From the NCBI RefSeq assembly GCF_022919115.1, contig NZ_CP095072.1, forward strand, positions 2,418,001-2,482,000: a DNA stretch of 64,000 nt, in the 5' to 3' direction. The notes beneath the pieces were generated by a model. That model did not search any database. It worked only from the letters and a program-made list of their open reading frames with translations, and was not told the origin of the DNA. Shown in pieces: positions 53,080-63,738 of this stretch (the first letter of the stretch is position 1; every line of letters begins with the position of its first letter). This stretch comes from Gracilibacillus caseinilyticus (GTDB lineage Bacteria > Bacillota > Bacilli > Bacillales > Amphibacillaceae). A program made the position numbers and the translations under genes.

Positions 53080-54252
53080 GTGCTAAAGAAATTTTTGCAG
53101 CAATCTTCAACAAAATACATAGCAATGAAACAAATATATTATTTTCTGCATCAGAATGGATCGACCACGAAAGCAAATCTGGTGGAACAGCTAAAGATGA
53201 AACAGACAACCGTTAACCGACATTTGGAACAATTGCTTAAAGATCAGATTATTCAAATTGGCCAGTACGAAGCATCATCTGGTGGCAGACCACCCTCTTT
53301 ATTTGAGGTTAACCCAGAAGCAGGATTCATAATCGGAATTGATTTGTCGCGTACAAAAACTACATTAACTCTGGTCAATAGCAAGTTTGACGATGTTGAT
53401 CACTATTCATTCATGATGACGGAACAACATACCCCTGCACATACGATCTCCATCTTGGCAAAGCAAATAAAGCATCTGCTGGACAAACACCAAATATCCA
53501 GCGATATGGTACTTGGGATCGGAATCGGTACAGTAGGGCCGATCGATAGAATAGAAGGAATGATCTTAGAACCGGATGCTTTCATAGCAGAGGGCTGGCA
53601 TCATATACCTTTAGTAAAGGAACTAAAGGAAAAAGTAAATATTGATACAATTCGCATCGAAAATGGTGCGAACCTTGCTGCGTTAATGAGTGGACATAAC
53701 TGTCGTGATACCATTTTGTATTGCATTAGTGGTCGTGGTTTGCGTTGTGGTGTGGTATCTAACGGCTCGATGATCCACAACAAAACTGGTGATGCAAGCT
53801 CTTTTGGCGAGATGATATTAGATCTGCATTATGGAACTTCTCTTGCATCATTAATTTCTTATGACTATTTGCTAAAAGATGTCAATCGCCGCTATCAGGA
53901 ACAGCATTCCCGAAAATTTCTTGATTTTGAAAATAAAAAAGATGCTATGGATCAATTATTAACTGCGTTGCAGCAAGGAGATGCTATTGTTCAAGAGGCA
54001 GTTTCTGACTCTGCATTTATGTATGGAATAGGAATCGCGAACATGGTCAATGTTTTACATCCAGATAAAGTGGTATTGAATAGTGAACTCACCATACACT
54101 ATCAACCGTATTATCAAAAAATAGTGGAGACGGCGAAGCAGCATATTAAAAGGATTGAACGGGAACCTGTCTCGTTTACGATGGAGCAGCAGCGTGATCA
54201 GATCATTTCCTTAGGTGCCTGTGCCCTTGTTTTTCAAGGCTATTTTTCCTAG
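53080..54252 (+). CDS. ROK-family transcriptional regulator (NagC/XylR type)
   Basis: About 390 residues from GTG 53080 (AAAGGAG 8 bp upstream). An N-terminal winged helix (TTKANLVEQLKMKQTTVNRHLEQL) is followed by a ROK sugar-kinase-like domain (FIIGIDLSRTKTTLTLV, GIGIGTVGPIDR, IRIENGANLAAL). The usual zinc-binding Cys cluster of active ROK kinases (CGCGxxGCxE) is not visible, consistent with a regulator only. It is divergent from the panF operon and has no obvious sugar operon beside it; its effector and targets are unknown. Confidence 0.85.
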   Translation: MLKKFLQQSSTKYIAMKQIYYFLHQNGSTTKANLVEQLKMKQTTVNRHLEQLLKDQIIQIGQYEASSGGRPPSLFEVNPEAGFIIGIDLSRTKTTLTLVNSKFDDVDHYSFMMTEQHTPAHTISILAKQIKHLLDKHQISSDMVLGIGIGTVGPIDRIEGMILEPDAFIAEGWHHIPLVKELKEKVNIDTIRIENGANLAALMSGHNCRDTILYCISGRGLRCGVVSNGSMIHNKTGDASSFGEMILDLHYGTSLASLISYDYLLKDVNRRYQEQHSRKFLDFENKKDAMDQLLTALQQGDAIVQEAVSDSAFMYGIGIANMVNVLHPDKVVLNSELTIHYQPYYQKIVETAKQHIKRIEREPVSFTMEQQRDQIISLGACALVFQGYFS

Positions 54253-54502
54253 GTCTCTTGTTATAGTAATTACATTCTTTTAAACGACCAGTTTGTATCA
54301 TTTAACGCAAAAGGATGCTTATTTAACAATGTTTTTAGACAATGATAAACTTTTCTAAAAAGAATTGAAATTATCCGGACTTATATGTTGTTTCCCTACC
54401 TAAAATAGGTTATATTTATTGGTGTAATGATTTAATCATTACAAGATTTGGATGGGAGTTAAGTTAAGTAGGAGAAAGTGACTTCTAATGGGGGTATAAG
54501 AC

Positions 54503-57373
54503 GTGACACAGCAGGAATCCAGTGAGAGATTCTGGAAAAAGTTTTACGGCCCAAATATGGGTTACGTACAAGAACAGTATGAGCTTTATTTGGAAAACAA
54601 AGACTCAGTAGATCCATCCCTGAAAGAAATGTTCGATCAATACGGCGCACCAACGGAAATTACAGAAGGTCAACAAGCAGAGGTAGCAAGTGGAAAGAGC
54701 TTATCGTCTGACATAAGTGCCAAACATTTAACCTCAGCAATCAAACTTGTTGAGGCCATTCGTCGTTACGGACATTTGAAAGCAGAAATCTATCCCGTAG
54801 GCTCTGGTATTCATACCGATAGTTCACTAGTCGATCCGAAACATTACAATCTCAGTAAAGAGGTTTTGGAAGCGATTCCGGCAGAATGGGTGTGGGATCA
54901 GACTATTCAAGGAATTACGACAGCTCAAGATGTAGTTGAGCATTTAACGGATCAATACGCTGGAACGATTTCGTTTGAATATGATCATGTGAACAATGAT
55001 CTGGAACGTTTATGGTTTCAAGAGAATATCGAGTCAGGTAAATATCGTTTTCCGTTCTCAGATGAAGAAAAGAAACAATTATTAGGAAAAATTGTGGATG
55101 TCGAGGGCTTCGAGAATTTCTTAGCCAAGACATTTGTTGCACAGAAACGTTTTTCAATTGAAGGTTTGGAAATGATGGTGCCCATATTAGACCGCATCGT
55201 ACAGAATTCCTTTTATGATGAAACGGAAGAGATTTTAATGGGTATGGCCCACAGAGGTAGATTAAGCGTATTAACGCATATCCTAGGTAAGCCTTATGAC
55301 AAATTATTCTCAGAGTTTCATCCTTCAGCAGATAAGGAATTAGTACCATCTTCACCCGGCTCCAGAGCCATTACATATGGCTGGACTGGTGATGTGAAAT
55401 ATCATTTTGGTGCAAAACGCGATGTTGGTGAAGAGAAGCCATCTCCAACTAAAATTACATTAGCACATAACCCTTCCCATTTGGAGTTTGTTAACCCGGT
55501 TGTGGAAGGTTTTACAAGAGCAGCACAAGATTTTCGTTTCGAAAAAGGTAAACCTGAACAGAACGTTGATAAAGCATTTAGTATTTTAATACACGGAGAC
55601 GCTGCATTTATAGGAGAAGGTGTTGTCGCTGAAACCTTTAACCTCAGTTCGTTAGAAGGATACAGTACTGGAGGTACGCTTCATATTATCGCGAATAACC
55701 TTGTAGGGTTTACGACAGGTCAACGTCAAGGTCGTTCTACCAGATATGCCAGTGATTTAGCGAAAGGCTTTGAAGTGCCAATTATTCACGTAAATGCAGA
55801 TGACCCGGAAGCGTGTATTTCTGCAGCTATGTTAGCGTATGACTATCGCAAAAAATTCAGAAAGGATGTATTAATTGATTTAGTTGGTTATCGTCGATAC
55901 GGCCATAATGAAATGGATGAACCGCGTGCGACTCAGCCGAAACTGTACAAGTCAATTGATGAGCATCCTACTTGTGCATCTGTTTATGCGAAACGATTAC
56001 AAGAACAAAATATCGTCACTGAACAGGCTTTTGAAGAAATGAATGAAGCTGTCTTCAATAAACTGCAGGGTATTTATGATGATATGACAGAAAGTGTCAA
56101 TGAGAATCCAGAGGCAATGCCGGTACCGCAAGCATTGCGTCAAGGTCTGAGTGACATTGAAACAGCAGTCCCGAAGGATTTATTAATGTCATTAAATAAA
56201 GATCTTTTGCAAAGGCCAGACGGTTTTCAATCCTTTAAGAAGCTCGAAAAAATCTTATCAAAGCGTCACAATACATTTGAAAAAGAAGCCAAAGCTGATT
56301 GGGCTGTAGGGGAAGCTTTAGCTTATGCATCGATTTTACAGGATGGTATACCGATCCGTATGACCGGACAGGATTCAGAGCGTGGTACATTTGCTCACCG
56401 TCATCTCATGCTGCATGACGTAGACAGCAGTGATACGTATTGTCCAATGCATGGGCTGGATGAAGCAAAGGCAACGTTCGATATTCATAACAGTCCCTTA
56501 TCAGAGGCAGCTGTACTCGGCTTTGAATATGGATATAGTGTGAAAGCACCGAAGACGCTTGTTATTTGGGAAGCACAATTTGGTGATTTTGCTAATGCAG
56601 GACAGGTAATTTTTGATCAATTTATTTCAGCAGGACGTGCGAAATGGGATGAACGTTCGAACATGGTGATGTTATTGCCGCACGGTTACGAAGGGCAAGG
56701 ACCGGAGCATTCCAGTGCAAGAGCGGAGCGGTTCTTAACAATGGCAGCAGAAAATAACTGGATTGTTGCTAATGTCACAACAAGTGCTCAGTTCTTCCAT
56801 TTGTTAAGACGTCAGGCAGCATTGGTGGATAGTGAAGCTGCCAGACCGTTAGTAGTCTTAACGCCGAAAAGTTTACTGCGTAGTCCGCGTGTTGTTTCGA
56901 AGATCGAAGAATTTACAAACGGAAAATTCGAACCAATGATTCCACAGCCTGGTTTAGAGTTAACATCGAAGAAAGCAAAACGACTGTTAATTGGTACAGG
57001 TAAAGTGATGGTTGATATTGAAGAGAAAATGAGTTCAAACCAAGACCAATATCAGGATATTCACGTCATTCGTCTCGAACAAATCTATCCATTCCCTGAA
57101 AAGAAAATTCAGGAAGTTATCGATGGTTGTCCGAACCTGCAAGAAATTGTTTGGGTACAGGAAGAACCAAGAAACATGGGTGCATTTAATTTCGTCAAAG
57201 AGCTACTCTTCCGAATGGTGGAAGATACAGAGCTTGCATTGCATTATGTTGGACGTTGTGAGCGTTCTTCGCCATCAGTTGGTGATCCACATATTCATAA
57301 AGCAGAACAAAGACGCATCATTAAAAGAGCATTAGAGCTATCTGAAGGAGGAGAAACCAATGAAAGAAGTTAA
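54503..57373 (+). CDS. odhA: 2-oxoglutarate dehydrogenase E1 component
   Basis: 956 residues. Characteristic blocks: [20 protein letters not shown] at the N-terminus, [36 protein letters not shown] (thiamine diphosphate region) and [14 protein letters not shown] in the E1 domain, and [31 protein letters not shown] towards the C-terminus. It decarboxylates 2-oxoglutarate in the TCA cycle and passes the succinyl group to E2. GTG 54503 has GGGGG upstream. It overlaps odhB by 14 bp. Confidence 0.95.
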   Translation: MTQQESSERFWKKFYGPNMGYVQEQYELYLENKDSVDPSLKEMFDQYGAPTEITEGQQAEVASGKSLSSDISAKHLTSAIKLVEAIRRYGHLKAEIYPVGSGIHTDSSLVDPKHYNLSKEVLEAIPAEWVWDQTIQGITTAQDVVEHLTDQYAGTISFEYDHVNNDLERLWFQENIESGKYRFPFSDEEKKQLLGKIVDVEGFENFLAKTFVAQKRFSIEGLEMMVPILDRIVQNSFYDETEEILMGMAHRGRLSVLTHILGKPYDKLFSEFHPSADKELVPSSPGSRAITYGWTGDVKYHFGAKRDVGEEKPSPTKITLAHNPSHLEFVNPVVEGFTRAAQDFRFEKGKPEQNVDKAFSILIHGDAAFIGEGVVAETFNLSSLEGYSTGGTLHIIANNLVGFTTGQRQGRSTRYASDLAKGFEVPIIHVNADDPEACISAAMLAYDYRKKFRKDVLIDLVGYRRYGHNEMDEPRATQPKLYKSIDEHPTCASVYAKRLQEQNIVTEQAFEEMNEAVFNKLQGIYDDMTESVNENPEAMPVPQALRQGLSDIETAVPKDLLMSLNKDLLQRPDGFQSFKKLEKILSKRHNTFEKEAKADWAVGEALAYASILQDGIPIRMTGQDSERGTFAHRHLMLHDVDSSDTYCPMHGLDEAKATFDIHNSPLSEAAVLGFEYGYSVKAPKTLVIWEAQFGDFANAGQVIFDQFISAGRAKWDERSNMVMLLPHGYEGQGPEHSSARAERFLTMAAENNWIVANVTTSAQFFHLLRRQAALVDSEAARPLVVLTPKSLLRSPRVVSKIEEFTNGKFEPMIPQPGLELTSKKAKRLLIGTGKVMVDIEEKMSSNQDQYQDIHVIRLEQIYPFPEKKIQEVIDGCPNLQEIVWVQEEPRNMGAFNFVKELLFRMVEDTELALHYVGRCERSSPSVGDPHIHKAEQRRIIKRALELSEGGETNERS

Positions 57374-58622
57374 GGTCCCAGAATTAGCAGAATCCATTAC
57401 AGAAGGTACGATAGCAGAATGGCTTGTCAGTGAAGGTGATTCCGTTGAAAAAGGCGACCCGATCTGTGAGTTGGAAACAGATAAAGTAAATGTGGAAGTG
57501 AATGCAGATTTTTCAGGAGTCATTGCTGAATTCGTAAGAGAAGAGGGCGACGACGTTGAAGTAGGAGAAATCATTGCCAAAATTGATGAAAGCGGAGATG
57601 CATCTGGTAAATCTGAGGACGCTCCGAAAGAAGAGCAGCCTGCGAAGGAAGAACCGAAGCAGGAAGAAAAGCAAGAAAAGAAACAAGCCTCTTCTTCTGA
57701 CTCAGGGAAAGAAAGCAAAAAAGATGAGGTTGTAGCCTCTCCTGCGGCTAGAAAACGTGCCAGAGAATTAGGGATCGATCTTCAGGAAATCAGTGCAGCT
57801 GATCCACTTGGCCGTATTCGTCCTGAAGATGTTGAAAAAGCAGCAAAAGCAAAAGATAATAAGAACAGCAAGGATAAAAAGCCGGCAGCATCCAGTTCCA
57901 ATGAAAAACAAGCGTTTGATAAGCCGGTAGAAAGAGAAAAAATGACCCGCCGCCGTCAAACGATTGCTAATCATCTAGTAGATGCGCAGCACAATGCGGC
58001 AATGCTTACAACGTTTAATGAAGTGGACATGACAGCTGTGATGAAGCTTCGCGGCAAACGTAAGACGAAGTTTCAGGAAAAACACGGCATTAAATTAGGT
58101 TTCATGTCTTTCTTCACAAAAGCTGTTGTTAGTGCATTAAGAGAATTTCCATACTTAAATGCTGAAATTCAAGAAAACGAAATCGTGAAGAAAAAATTCT
58201 ATGACATCGGTATTGCCGTATCTACTGATGATGGACTTGTCGTGCCGGTTGTCAGAGATGCTGATCGTTTAGACTTCGCTGGTATCGAATCACAAATTGC
58301 TGATCTTGGTACAAAAGCGAAAAACAAAGAATTACAGATCAGTGATTTACAAGGCGGTTCCTTTACGATTACCAATGGTGGTATTTTCGGATCGTTATTA
58401 TCGACTCCGATACTAAATGCACCACAGGTTGGTATCCTTGGAATGCACAGCATCCAAAAACGTCCAATGGTAATGCCTGACGATTCAATCGAAGTTCGCC
58501 CAATGATGTACATTGCGCTTTCTTACGATCACAGAATCGTAGACGGTAAAGAAGCCGTACAATTCCTTGTACGTGTAAAACAATTACTCGAAGATCCATA
58601 TGATTTATTACTAGAAGGTTAA
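57360..58622 (+). CDS. odhB: Dihydrolipoyllysine-residue succinyltransferase (E2 of 2-oxoglutarate dehydrogenase)
   Basis: 420 residues: a lipoyl domain (1-77, lipoyl Lys in [11 protein letters not shown]), an acidic Glu/Lys/Ala linker, the E3-binding domain (about 122-158, [15 protein letters not shown]), a second charged linker, and the catalytic domain (about 190-420) ending with [16 protein letters not shown] with the catalytic His and Asp. It accepts the succinyl group and forms succinyl-CoA. GAAGGAGG precedes the ATG inside odhA. No E3 gene follows, so lipoamide dehydrogenase is shared from elsewhere. Confidence 0.95.
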   Translation: MKEVKVPELAESITEGTIAEWLVSEGDSVEKGDPICELETDKVNVEVNADFSGVIAEFVREEGDDVEVGEIIAKIDESGDASGKSEDAPKEEQPAKEEPKQEEKQEKKQASSSDSGKESKKDEVVASPAARKRARELGIDLQEISAADPLGRIRPEDVEKAAKAKDNKNSKDKKPAASSSNEKQAFDKPVEREKMTRRRQTIANHLVDAQHNAAMLTTFNEVDMTAVMKLRGKRKTKFQEKHGIKLGFMSFFTKAVVSALREFPYLNAEIQENEIVKKKFYDIGIAVSTDDGLVVPVVRDADRLDFAGIESQIADLGTKAKNKELQISDLQGGSFTITNGGIFGSLLSTPILNAPQVGILGMHSIQKRPMVMPDDSIEVRPMMYIALSYDHRIVDGKEAVQFLVRVKQLLEDPYDLLLEG

Positions 58623-58624
58623 TG

Positions 58625-58659
58625 AAAAGCACTTACCTGTTTGACAGGTAAGTGCTTTT
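58625..58659 (+). terminator. Terminator after odhAB
   Basis: A 15-bp perfect stem AAAAGCACTTACCTG / CAGGTAAGTGCTTTT with a 5-nt loop. Confidence 0.92.
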
Positions 58660-58724
58660 CTATTAGGTAAGAAGGTATATAAGTACAGACATAGAAGTAA
58701 TCAAGTTAAACATGAAAATGAATT

Positions 58725-59101
58725 CTTATAATAAGAATTATATAAAGTAGCAGCTCTAAGCTATGTGGTAAATTTGAAATAATGAAACTGCTAGTATATC
58801 GCTCCACAATTAATGAGACAGGTAGGATAGGGAGCGCTATTTGCAAAATTCACACCTTAATTTGATGATATACAATGCCTAACACAACTGCTTTTAGCTG
58901 TTCCATACGTTGTATCTATCACATCGAGATTTGTATCGTTTAGAAGGAAAGGAGACAAAAGTGGGAGGCATCGATCGAGATTTGTAGCGTTTAAAAAGAA
59001 AGAAGACTAATGTATGGTTTTGTTGTCCGGAGCGGAACCCCAGCACATGAATCATTTCAAAATGACCACTCTGCTAGTTGGAGCATAATCCGTATTATAA
59101 G
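58725..59101 (+). repeat. Dispersed MITE-like element, copy R5 (377 bp)
   Basis: Ends CTTATAATAAGAATTATAT and CATAATCCGTATTATAAG. It retains the AACTGCTTTTAGCTGTTCCATACG segment but lacks the large hairpin and the ATATTTCCGGAGC module. A short tandem ATCGAGATTTGTA(T/G)CGTTT occurs twice inside it (about 58925 and 58975). Between 59102 and 59324 only AT-rich promoter DNA for yhbH is seen. Confidence 0.78.
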
Positions 59102-59324
59102 ACCCCATACTTCTTATTGAAAATGATTCTGCAATAGTATAGTGCCTATTATCTAACAAAATATTCTCACATTACAGTTTATAGAGAATACCTCTCTATG
59201 CCGTACCCCAAGCTTAATTATACCAATACTTATGTAAATATTATTAAAAATTTCTGACAAAAATACTTAATCATTCTCCTACTGCTTGCATACAATAAAA
59301 TAATACAAGCGAGGAGGGGATTAA

Positions 59325-60479
59325 ATGGCTGATGTTAATTTTGTGATTGCTGAGGAAGATTGGTCCCTCCATCGAAAAGGGTTTGATGACCAGAAACGAC
59401 ATCAAGACAAAATAAAAGAAGTTATCAAAAAGAAGCTGCCAGATATTGTGAGTGAAGAAAACATCATCATGTCTCGAGGAAAAGAAATTATCAGAATCCC
59501 GATTCGATCCCTTGACGAATATAAAATTCGTTATAGTCAGTCCAAAAATAAACATGTCGGGCAAGGAGACGGAGAAAGCGAAGTAGGCGATGTCGTTGCA
59601 CAAGACCCACAACAACAGCAAAAGGGACAAAAAGGTGAGAAAGCAGGAAACCAACCTGGAACTGACTATTATGAAGCAGAAGTAGACTTTGAGACAGTAG
59701 AAGAGACATTTTTTTCACAATTGGCATTACCCAATTTGATGGAGAAAGAACAGGATAATATTACAATTACAGATGTAGAATTTCGTGATATTCGTAAAAA
59801 AGGTCTCATTGGAAACATTGATAAGAAAAGAACCATGCTTGCTTCTTACAGAAGAAACGCGTTAGAGGGGAAACCTTCATTTAACCCAATTTATCCAGAT
59901 GATTTACGTTTCAAAACATGGGATAACATTGAAAAACCTGAATCGAAAGCAGTTGTGTTAGCGATGATGGATACGAGTGGTTCCATGGGTCAGTTTGAGA
60001 AGTATGTGGCACGCAGCTTTTATTTCTGGATGGTCCGGTTTTTACGACAAAAATATGAAACGGTAGATGTGGAGTTTATTGCTCACCATACCGAGGCGAA
60101 AGTTGTCGATGAAGAATCGTTTTTTACAAAAGGGGAAAGTGGCGGGACTATATGTTCATCTGCTTATCGTAAAGCATTGGATTTAATAGAAAAAAAATAT
60201 CCTGCTAGTCGATATAATATTTATCCATTTCACTTTTCAGATGGTGATAATCTAACTTCTGATAACAGAAGATCGATAGAGGCTGTGCAAGCATTATTAG
60301 AAGATTCGAGTATGTTTTGCTATGGGGAAGTCAATCAATACAACCGTTATTCAACACTGATGCAAGCATTTAAAGATGTCGATCACCCACGGTTCAAACA
60401 ATATGTTCTGCGTAGCAAAGAAGATGTATTCTACGCAATGAAACATTTCTTCCATAAAGAAAACGTCGATGCTAAATAG
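59325..60479 (+). CDS. yhbH: Sporulation protein YhbH (DUF444 family)
   Basis: 384 residues of the DUF444/YhbH family: [20 protein letters not shown] at the N-terminus, an acidic, Gln-rich linker (about 80-115), and a von Willebrand A-like domain with [13 protein letters not shown] (MIDAS motif DxSxS). In B. subtilis yhbH is a sporulation gene linked with prkA; the biochemical role is unknown, probably metal-dependent protein binding. GAGGAGG precedes the ATG. Confidence 0.93.
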   Translation: MADVNFVIAEEDWSLHRKGFDDQKRHQDKIKEVIKKKLPDIVSEENIIMSRGKEIIRIPIRSLDEYKIRYSQSKNKHVGQGDGESEVGDVVAQDPQQQQKGQKGEKAGNQPGTDYYEAEVDFETVEETFFSQLALPNLMEKEQDNITITDVEFRDIRKKGLIGNIDKKRTMLASYRRNALEGKPSFNPIYPDDLRFKTWDNIEKPESKAVVLAMMDTSGSMGQFEKYVARSFYFWMVRFLRQKYETVDVEFIAHHTEAKVVDEESFFTKGESGGTICSSAYRKALDLIEKKYPASRYNIYPFHFSDGDNLTSDNRRSIEAVQALLEDSSMFCYGEVNQYNRYSTLMQAFKDVDHPRFKQYVLRSKEDVFYAMKHFFHKENVDAK

Positions 60480-60494
60480 CATCGGCGTTTTTTT
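60462..60494 (+). terminator. Terminator overlapping the end of yhbH
   Basis: The stem AACG-T-CGATGCT / AGCATCG-G-CGTT followed by T residues; the stop codon is in the loop. Confidence 0.88.
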
Positions 60495-60509
60495 GTGATA
60501 CGTAATGAA

Positions 60510-60684
60510 ATTACATAATAACTGTCCTGGTGGCAAATTGAAATAATAGCAGTATGTGCTCTTATATGGATTATGCCATCAACTAGCTTGGCTTTTGATA
60601 TGTTCTTGAGTGCAGAAGCATTATCTTAGCACAGGAATCATTTCAAAATTACGACTAAGCTAGCATTACATAATCCGAATTAAA
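60510..60684 (+). repeat. Degenerate copy R6 of the dispersed element
   Basis: Pieces resembling element parts: GGCAAATTGAAATAAT, CTTATATGGATTATG, ATCATTTCAAAATTACGAC and ACATAATCCGAATTAA. Boundaries are unclear, and neither hairpin nor distal module survives. The remaining 200 bp before the lipoprotein gene show nothing recognisable. Confidence 0.5.
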
Positions 60685-60886
60685 TCAAATGTCATAAGAC
60701 ACATTAATAAGAACATGCCAAAAAAATTAGGTGATTTAAGGATGTAAGCCCAACTGATCAGAAATTGATGTTATAATCAAAGCGGAAAGAACACACATTA
60801 TGTAAAAAGAAGGAAATGACTGAAACTTTTTGTCGAGCTATATCGTCTAATATATAACAAGAAACTAATTTTGGAGGAAGACAAGT

Positions 60887-61375
60887 ATGAAATATTGGCT
60901 ATACACAATGACAGCAATGATGACATTTTTTCTGCTAATCGGGTGTAATGCACAATCAGCGGTACCTGAAGGATACTATGCGTACGAGAAAGACAAGGTG
61001 GAACAAGCCGTTCAATCCCTAAATTTCAATCCCGAATTACCGTCATTTGTACCGATTGTAGCCGATATACTTGTTACCGATAGTTTCTATTTAAAAGAGC
61101 TGGATAACCAAGCTTTTGATATTACGATTTTTACGAATGCTAATGACATTTTCACCATACAACTGATAAATGGAGAATTAGAAGAAGCAGAGGATGAGTT
61201 TGAATCTGTTGCACTGGATGACTCATTAGAAGGATATTATCAGGATCATTCTTATTCCAAAACATTAAAATGGGAAAAGGATGATATCACATACCAAATT
61301 ATTTACCGGCCAAGTGAATCTGACATTTCCAAGGAGCAATTAGTCAAAGTAGCTCAATCTTTTGATGCATTATGA
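60887..61375 (+). CDS. Small lipoprotein of unknown function
   Basis: 162 residues. A signal peptide with lipobox LIGC (Cys20) anchors an acidic domain on the outer face of the membrane. The mature part (about 30-160) shows alternating strands such as AFDITIFTNANDIFTIQLIN and DDITYQIIYRPSE, similar in style to DUF4367-like domains, but I cannot assign a family. The ATG follows TTGGAGGAAG. It is alone between yhbH and nupC; a stem without a T tail (CGATAGTA / TACTATCG) follows near 61395-61421. Confidence 0.75.
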   Translation: MKYWLYTMTAMMTFFLLIGCNAQSAVPEGYYAYEKDKVEQAVQSLNFNPELPSFVPIVADILVTDSFYLKELDNQAFDITIFTNANDIFTIQLINGELEEAEDEFESVALDDSLEGYYQDHSYSKTLKWEKDDITYQIIYRPSESDISKEQLVKVAQSFDAL

Positions 61376-61528
61376 TTTCTAAAAATAGTTGCAACGATAG
61401 TATGATTTATAGTACTATCGCTGTTGGGTCAACTTTTCTTTACCAAAAGGAAATATTAGATTAATATTTCCTCCTTTCGGGTAATGTAAACATAATAAGA
61501 CAAACAATCTATAAAAGGAGGAAATGGT

Positions 61529-62719
61529 GTGGGGATTGTACTTGGATTAATTGCTATCGCTGTTGTACTAGCTATTGCCTATGCGATGTCGAATAATCGT
61601 AAAGAAATTAACTATAAAGGGATCGGCATCATGTTATTGGCACAGTTGATTACAACATGGTTTATGTTTAAAACACCAATCGGTGAAGCAATTATTAACT
61701 TTATTTCTGACGTGTTTAATAAACTGATTGAGTTTGGTACAGAGGGTGTTAACTTTGTAGTGGGTGGCATTTCAATTGAAGAAAATTCTACCGTATTTTT
61801 CTTTAATGTATTGCTTATCATTATATTCTTTGCAACCCTTTTATCCGTGCTTACGTACTTAAAGATACTGCCGCTTATCATTAAATACTTCGGTTGGGCT
61901 TTATCTAAAATTACCGGCCTGCCGAAAGTAGAATCATTTAATGCAGTAAACAGTATGTTTTTTGGGCAATCAGAAGCATTGCTAGCGATTAAATCACAAT
62001 TTCATCATCTGAACAACAATCGCTTATATATTGTAAGTGCTTCGGCGATGGGATCAGTATCTGCTTCTATTATTGGGGCTTATTTACAGATGCTACCTGC
62101 GCAATATGTATTAGTGGCTGTACCTTTAAATATGTTCAGTACTTTAATTATTGCTTCCATGATTGCTCCGGTTAAAATTGACAAAAAAGACGATAATGTG
62201 GATATTCAAGACGTTTCGGAAGCAAAAAGTCTGTTTGAAGCGATGGGGAATGGTGCATTGGATGGTGGACGTATTGCCTTAATCGTAGCAGCAATGCTTA
62301 TCGCTTTTATTGCAGCACTGGAATTAGTGAACTGGGTATTCGCTGCTGTGTTTGCAGGTATTACCTTGCAAGAAGTATTAGGTTATGTGCTGTACCCATT
62401 AGGATTTCTGATGGGAATTGCACCAGGTGAGTTATTAGAAGCAGGAAGTATTATGGGTACGAAAATTATTACCAATGAATTTGTGGCAATGCTTGAATTG
62501 CAACCCCTTGTCGGAGAGCTTTCTGAGAAAACAGTTGGTATTGTTACTGTATTTTTAACAAGCTTTGCTAACTTCAGTTCTATTGGGATTATTGCCGGTA
62601 CCGTGCAGGGAATTGACAGTGGAAAAGGAGCCGTCGTATCTAAATTTGGTATGAAGCTGTTAATAGGTGCCACACTAGGTTCCGCCCTTTCTGCTACTAT
62701 GGCTGGGCTATTCTTATAA
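61529..62719 (+). CDS. Concentrative nucleoside transporter (NupC family)
   Basis: 396 residues with about ten membrane segments. CNT-family signatures: GLPKVESFNAVNSMFFGQSE, SASAMGSVSASIIGAYLQML, and the C-terminal FANFSSIGIIAGTVQGID. It imports nucleosides with Na+ or H+. GTG 61529 has AAAAGGAGG 8 bp upstream. Single gene with its own terminator. Specificity (pyrimidine or broad) not decidable from the sequence. Confidence 0.9.
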   Translation: MGIVLGLIAIAVVLAIAYAMSNNRKEINYKGIGIMLLAQLITTWFMFKTPIGEAIINFISDVFNKLIEFGTEGVNFVVGGISIEENSTVFFFNVLLIIIFFATLLSVLTYLKILPLIIKYFGWALSKITGLPKVESFNAVNSMFFGQSEALLAIKSQFHHLNNNRLYIVSASAMGSVSASIIGAYLQMLPAQYVLVAVPLNMFSTLIIASMIAPVKIDKKDDNVDIQDVSEAKSLFEAMGNGALDGGRIALIVAAMLIAFIAALELVNWVFAAVFAGITLQEVLGYVLYPLGFLMGIAPGELLEAGSIMGTKIITNEFVAMLELQPLVGELSEKTVGIVTVFLTSFANFSSIGIIAGTVQGIDSGKGAVVSKFGMKLLIGATLGSALSATMAGLFL

Positions 62720-62726
62720 TGTAGTA

Positions 62727-62760
62727 AAAAATCAGGTGTTCACTTGAGCATCTGATTTTT
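62727..62760 (+). terminator. Terminator after the nucleoside transporter gene
   Basis: The stem AAAAATCAGGTG / CATCTGATTTTT with a 10-nt loop. Confidence 0.85.
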
Positions 62761-62786
62761 ATAATATGCTAGAAAAAATATGGGTT

Positions 62787-62980
62787 CTTATAATACAGAT
62801 TATGTAAAGTTCAACTGTATGACAATATGTTAATTTTGAAATGTTGTATATGCGTAGCAAAGCTCTCGAAATATGCTCTGCGTCCTGTGGGCACGGTGTG
62901 GTTGGGGGGGAACACATAAAACATTTCATAATGACCATATCGATAAAATTTCTAGTATTTCTTGACATAATCTGTATTAA
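62787..62980 (-). repeat. Dispersed MITE-like element, copy R7 (194 bp, opposite orientation)
   Basis: Ends CTTATAATACAGATTATGT and ACATAATCTGTATTAA. The distal module is present as its reverse complement (GCGTAGCAAAGCTC, GAAATATGCTC), so this copy lies in the opposite orientation to R1-R5. Its right end stops 3 bp before the stop codon of the VOC gene. Confidence 0.78.
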
Positions 62981-62983
62981 ACG

Positions 62984-63367
62984 TTACTGCTGGATGATTT
63001 GAATAAGGTTGCCACATGTATCGTCAAATACTGCTAATGTAATATCCCCCATATCTGTCGGTTTCATTGTAAACGTCACACCATTTTGCATTAATCGTTC
63101 ATACTCTTCATGAATATTTTCAACGCCAAACATCGTTACAGGAATGCCATCCGCGAAAAGCTTCTCTTGATATTCTTTTGCAGCGGGATGCCCATTCGGT
63201 TCGAGCAATAGCTCTGGACCATCTTGTTCATTTGGAGAAACGACTGTTATCCATCTCGCTTCTCCAGCAGGAACGTCATGTTTTTTTACAAAGCCAAGGG
63301 CTTCAGTGTAAAACTTCAGTGCCTTGTCTTGATCTTCTACGAATATACTGGTAACTATGATATCCAT
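62984..63367 (-). CDS. VOC-family (glyoxalase/bleomycin-resistance-like) protein
   Basis: 127 residues with two beta-alpha-beta-beta-beta modules: VTSIFVEDQDKALKFYTEAL at the N-terminus, LLLEPNGHP, and the C-terminal AVFDDTCGNLIQIIQ. Family members bind a metal or a ligand and include dioxygenases and resistance proteins; the function here is unknown. AAAGGAGG precedes the ATG. It lies 86 bp downstream of an ArsR gene on the same strand and is probably co-regulated. Confidence 0.82.
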   Translation of the reverse strand: MDIIVTSIFVEDQDKALKFYTEALGFVKKHDVPAGEARWITVVSPNEQDGPELLLEPNGHPAAKEYQEKLFADGIPVTMFGVENIHEEYERLMQNGVTFTMKPTDMGDITLAVFDDTCGNLIQIIQQ

Positions 63368-63453
63368 ATATTATTTGCCTCCTTTGGTAGTGGTGCTTCA
63401 TCCATTTATAAGCAAAACATTTATGCGTAACTTCCTACCGATTTTAAAGGAAT

Positions 63454-63732
63454 TTATTCTATCCACCTTTTTAGTAAATTCTTTAGTGGTTCATTGTTGA
63501 AAATAATTACTCGATATTTTCCCTTTCGTCTTGATATGACGAGTTCGGCATCTTCCAATACAGACAGATGTTTAGCTATTGCTTGTCTTGAAATGGATAG
63601 ATCGTGTTTCATAATAAGACGTGCCGTAAGTTCGTACAATGTCAACTCGTTACGTTCGGATAGTTCGTCTAATATAAGTCTTCTTGTTGAGTCACCCAGT
63701 GCTTTAAATATAGCGTCTTTGTTCTCATCCAT
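63454..63732 (-). CDS. ArsR-family transcriptional regulator, probably leaderless
   Basis: 92 residues beginning MDENKDAIFKALGDSTRRLI. Winged helix with ISRQAIAKHLSVLEDAELV. No metal-binding Cys motif. ATG 63732 has no ribosome binding site, and a strong promoter's -10 ends only 6 bp before it, so translation may start at the very 5' end of the mRNA. A longer frame begins with TTG 63768 but would start upstream of that promoter's -10. Likely represses itself and the VOC gene through the palindrome at 63747-63788. Confidence 0.82.
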   Translation of the reverse strand: MDENKDAIFKALGDSTRRLILDELSERNELTLYELTARLIMKHDLSISRQAIAKHLSVLEDAELVISRRKGKYRVIIFNNEPLKNLLKRWIE

Positions 63733-63738
63733 ATCTTC

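Noticed and set aside
54915..55355. 146-codon minus-strand ORF
   Set aside because: Antisense shadow within odhA, unusual composition, no start signals.
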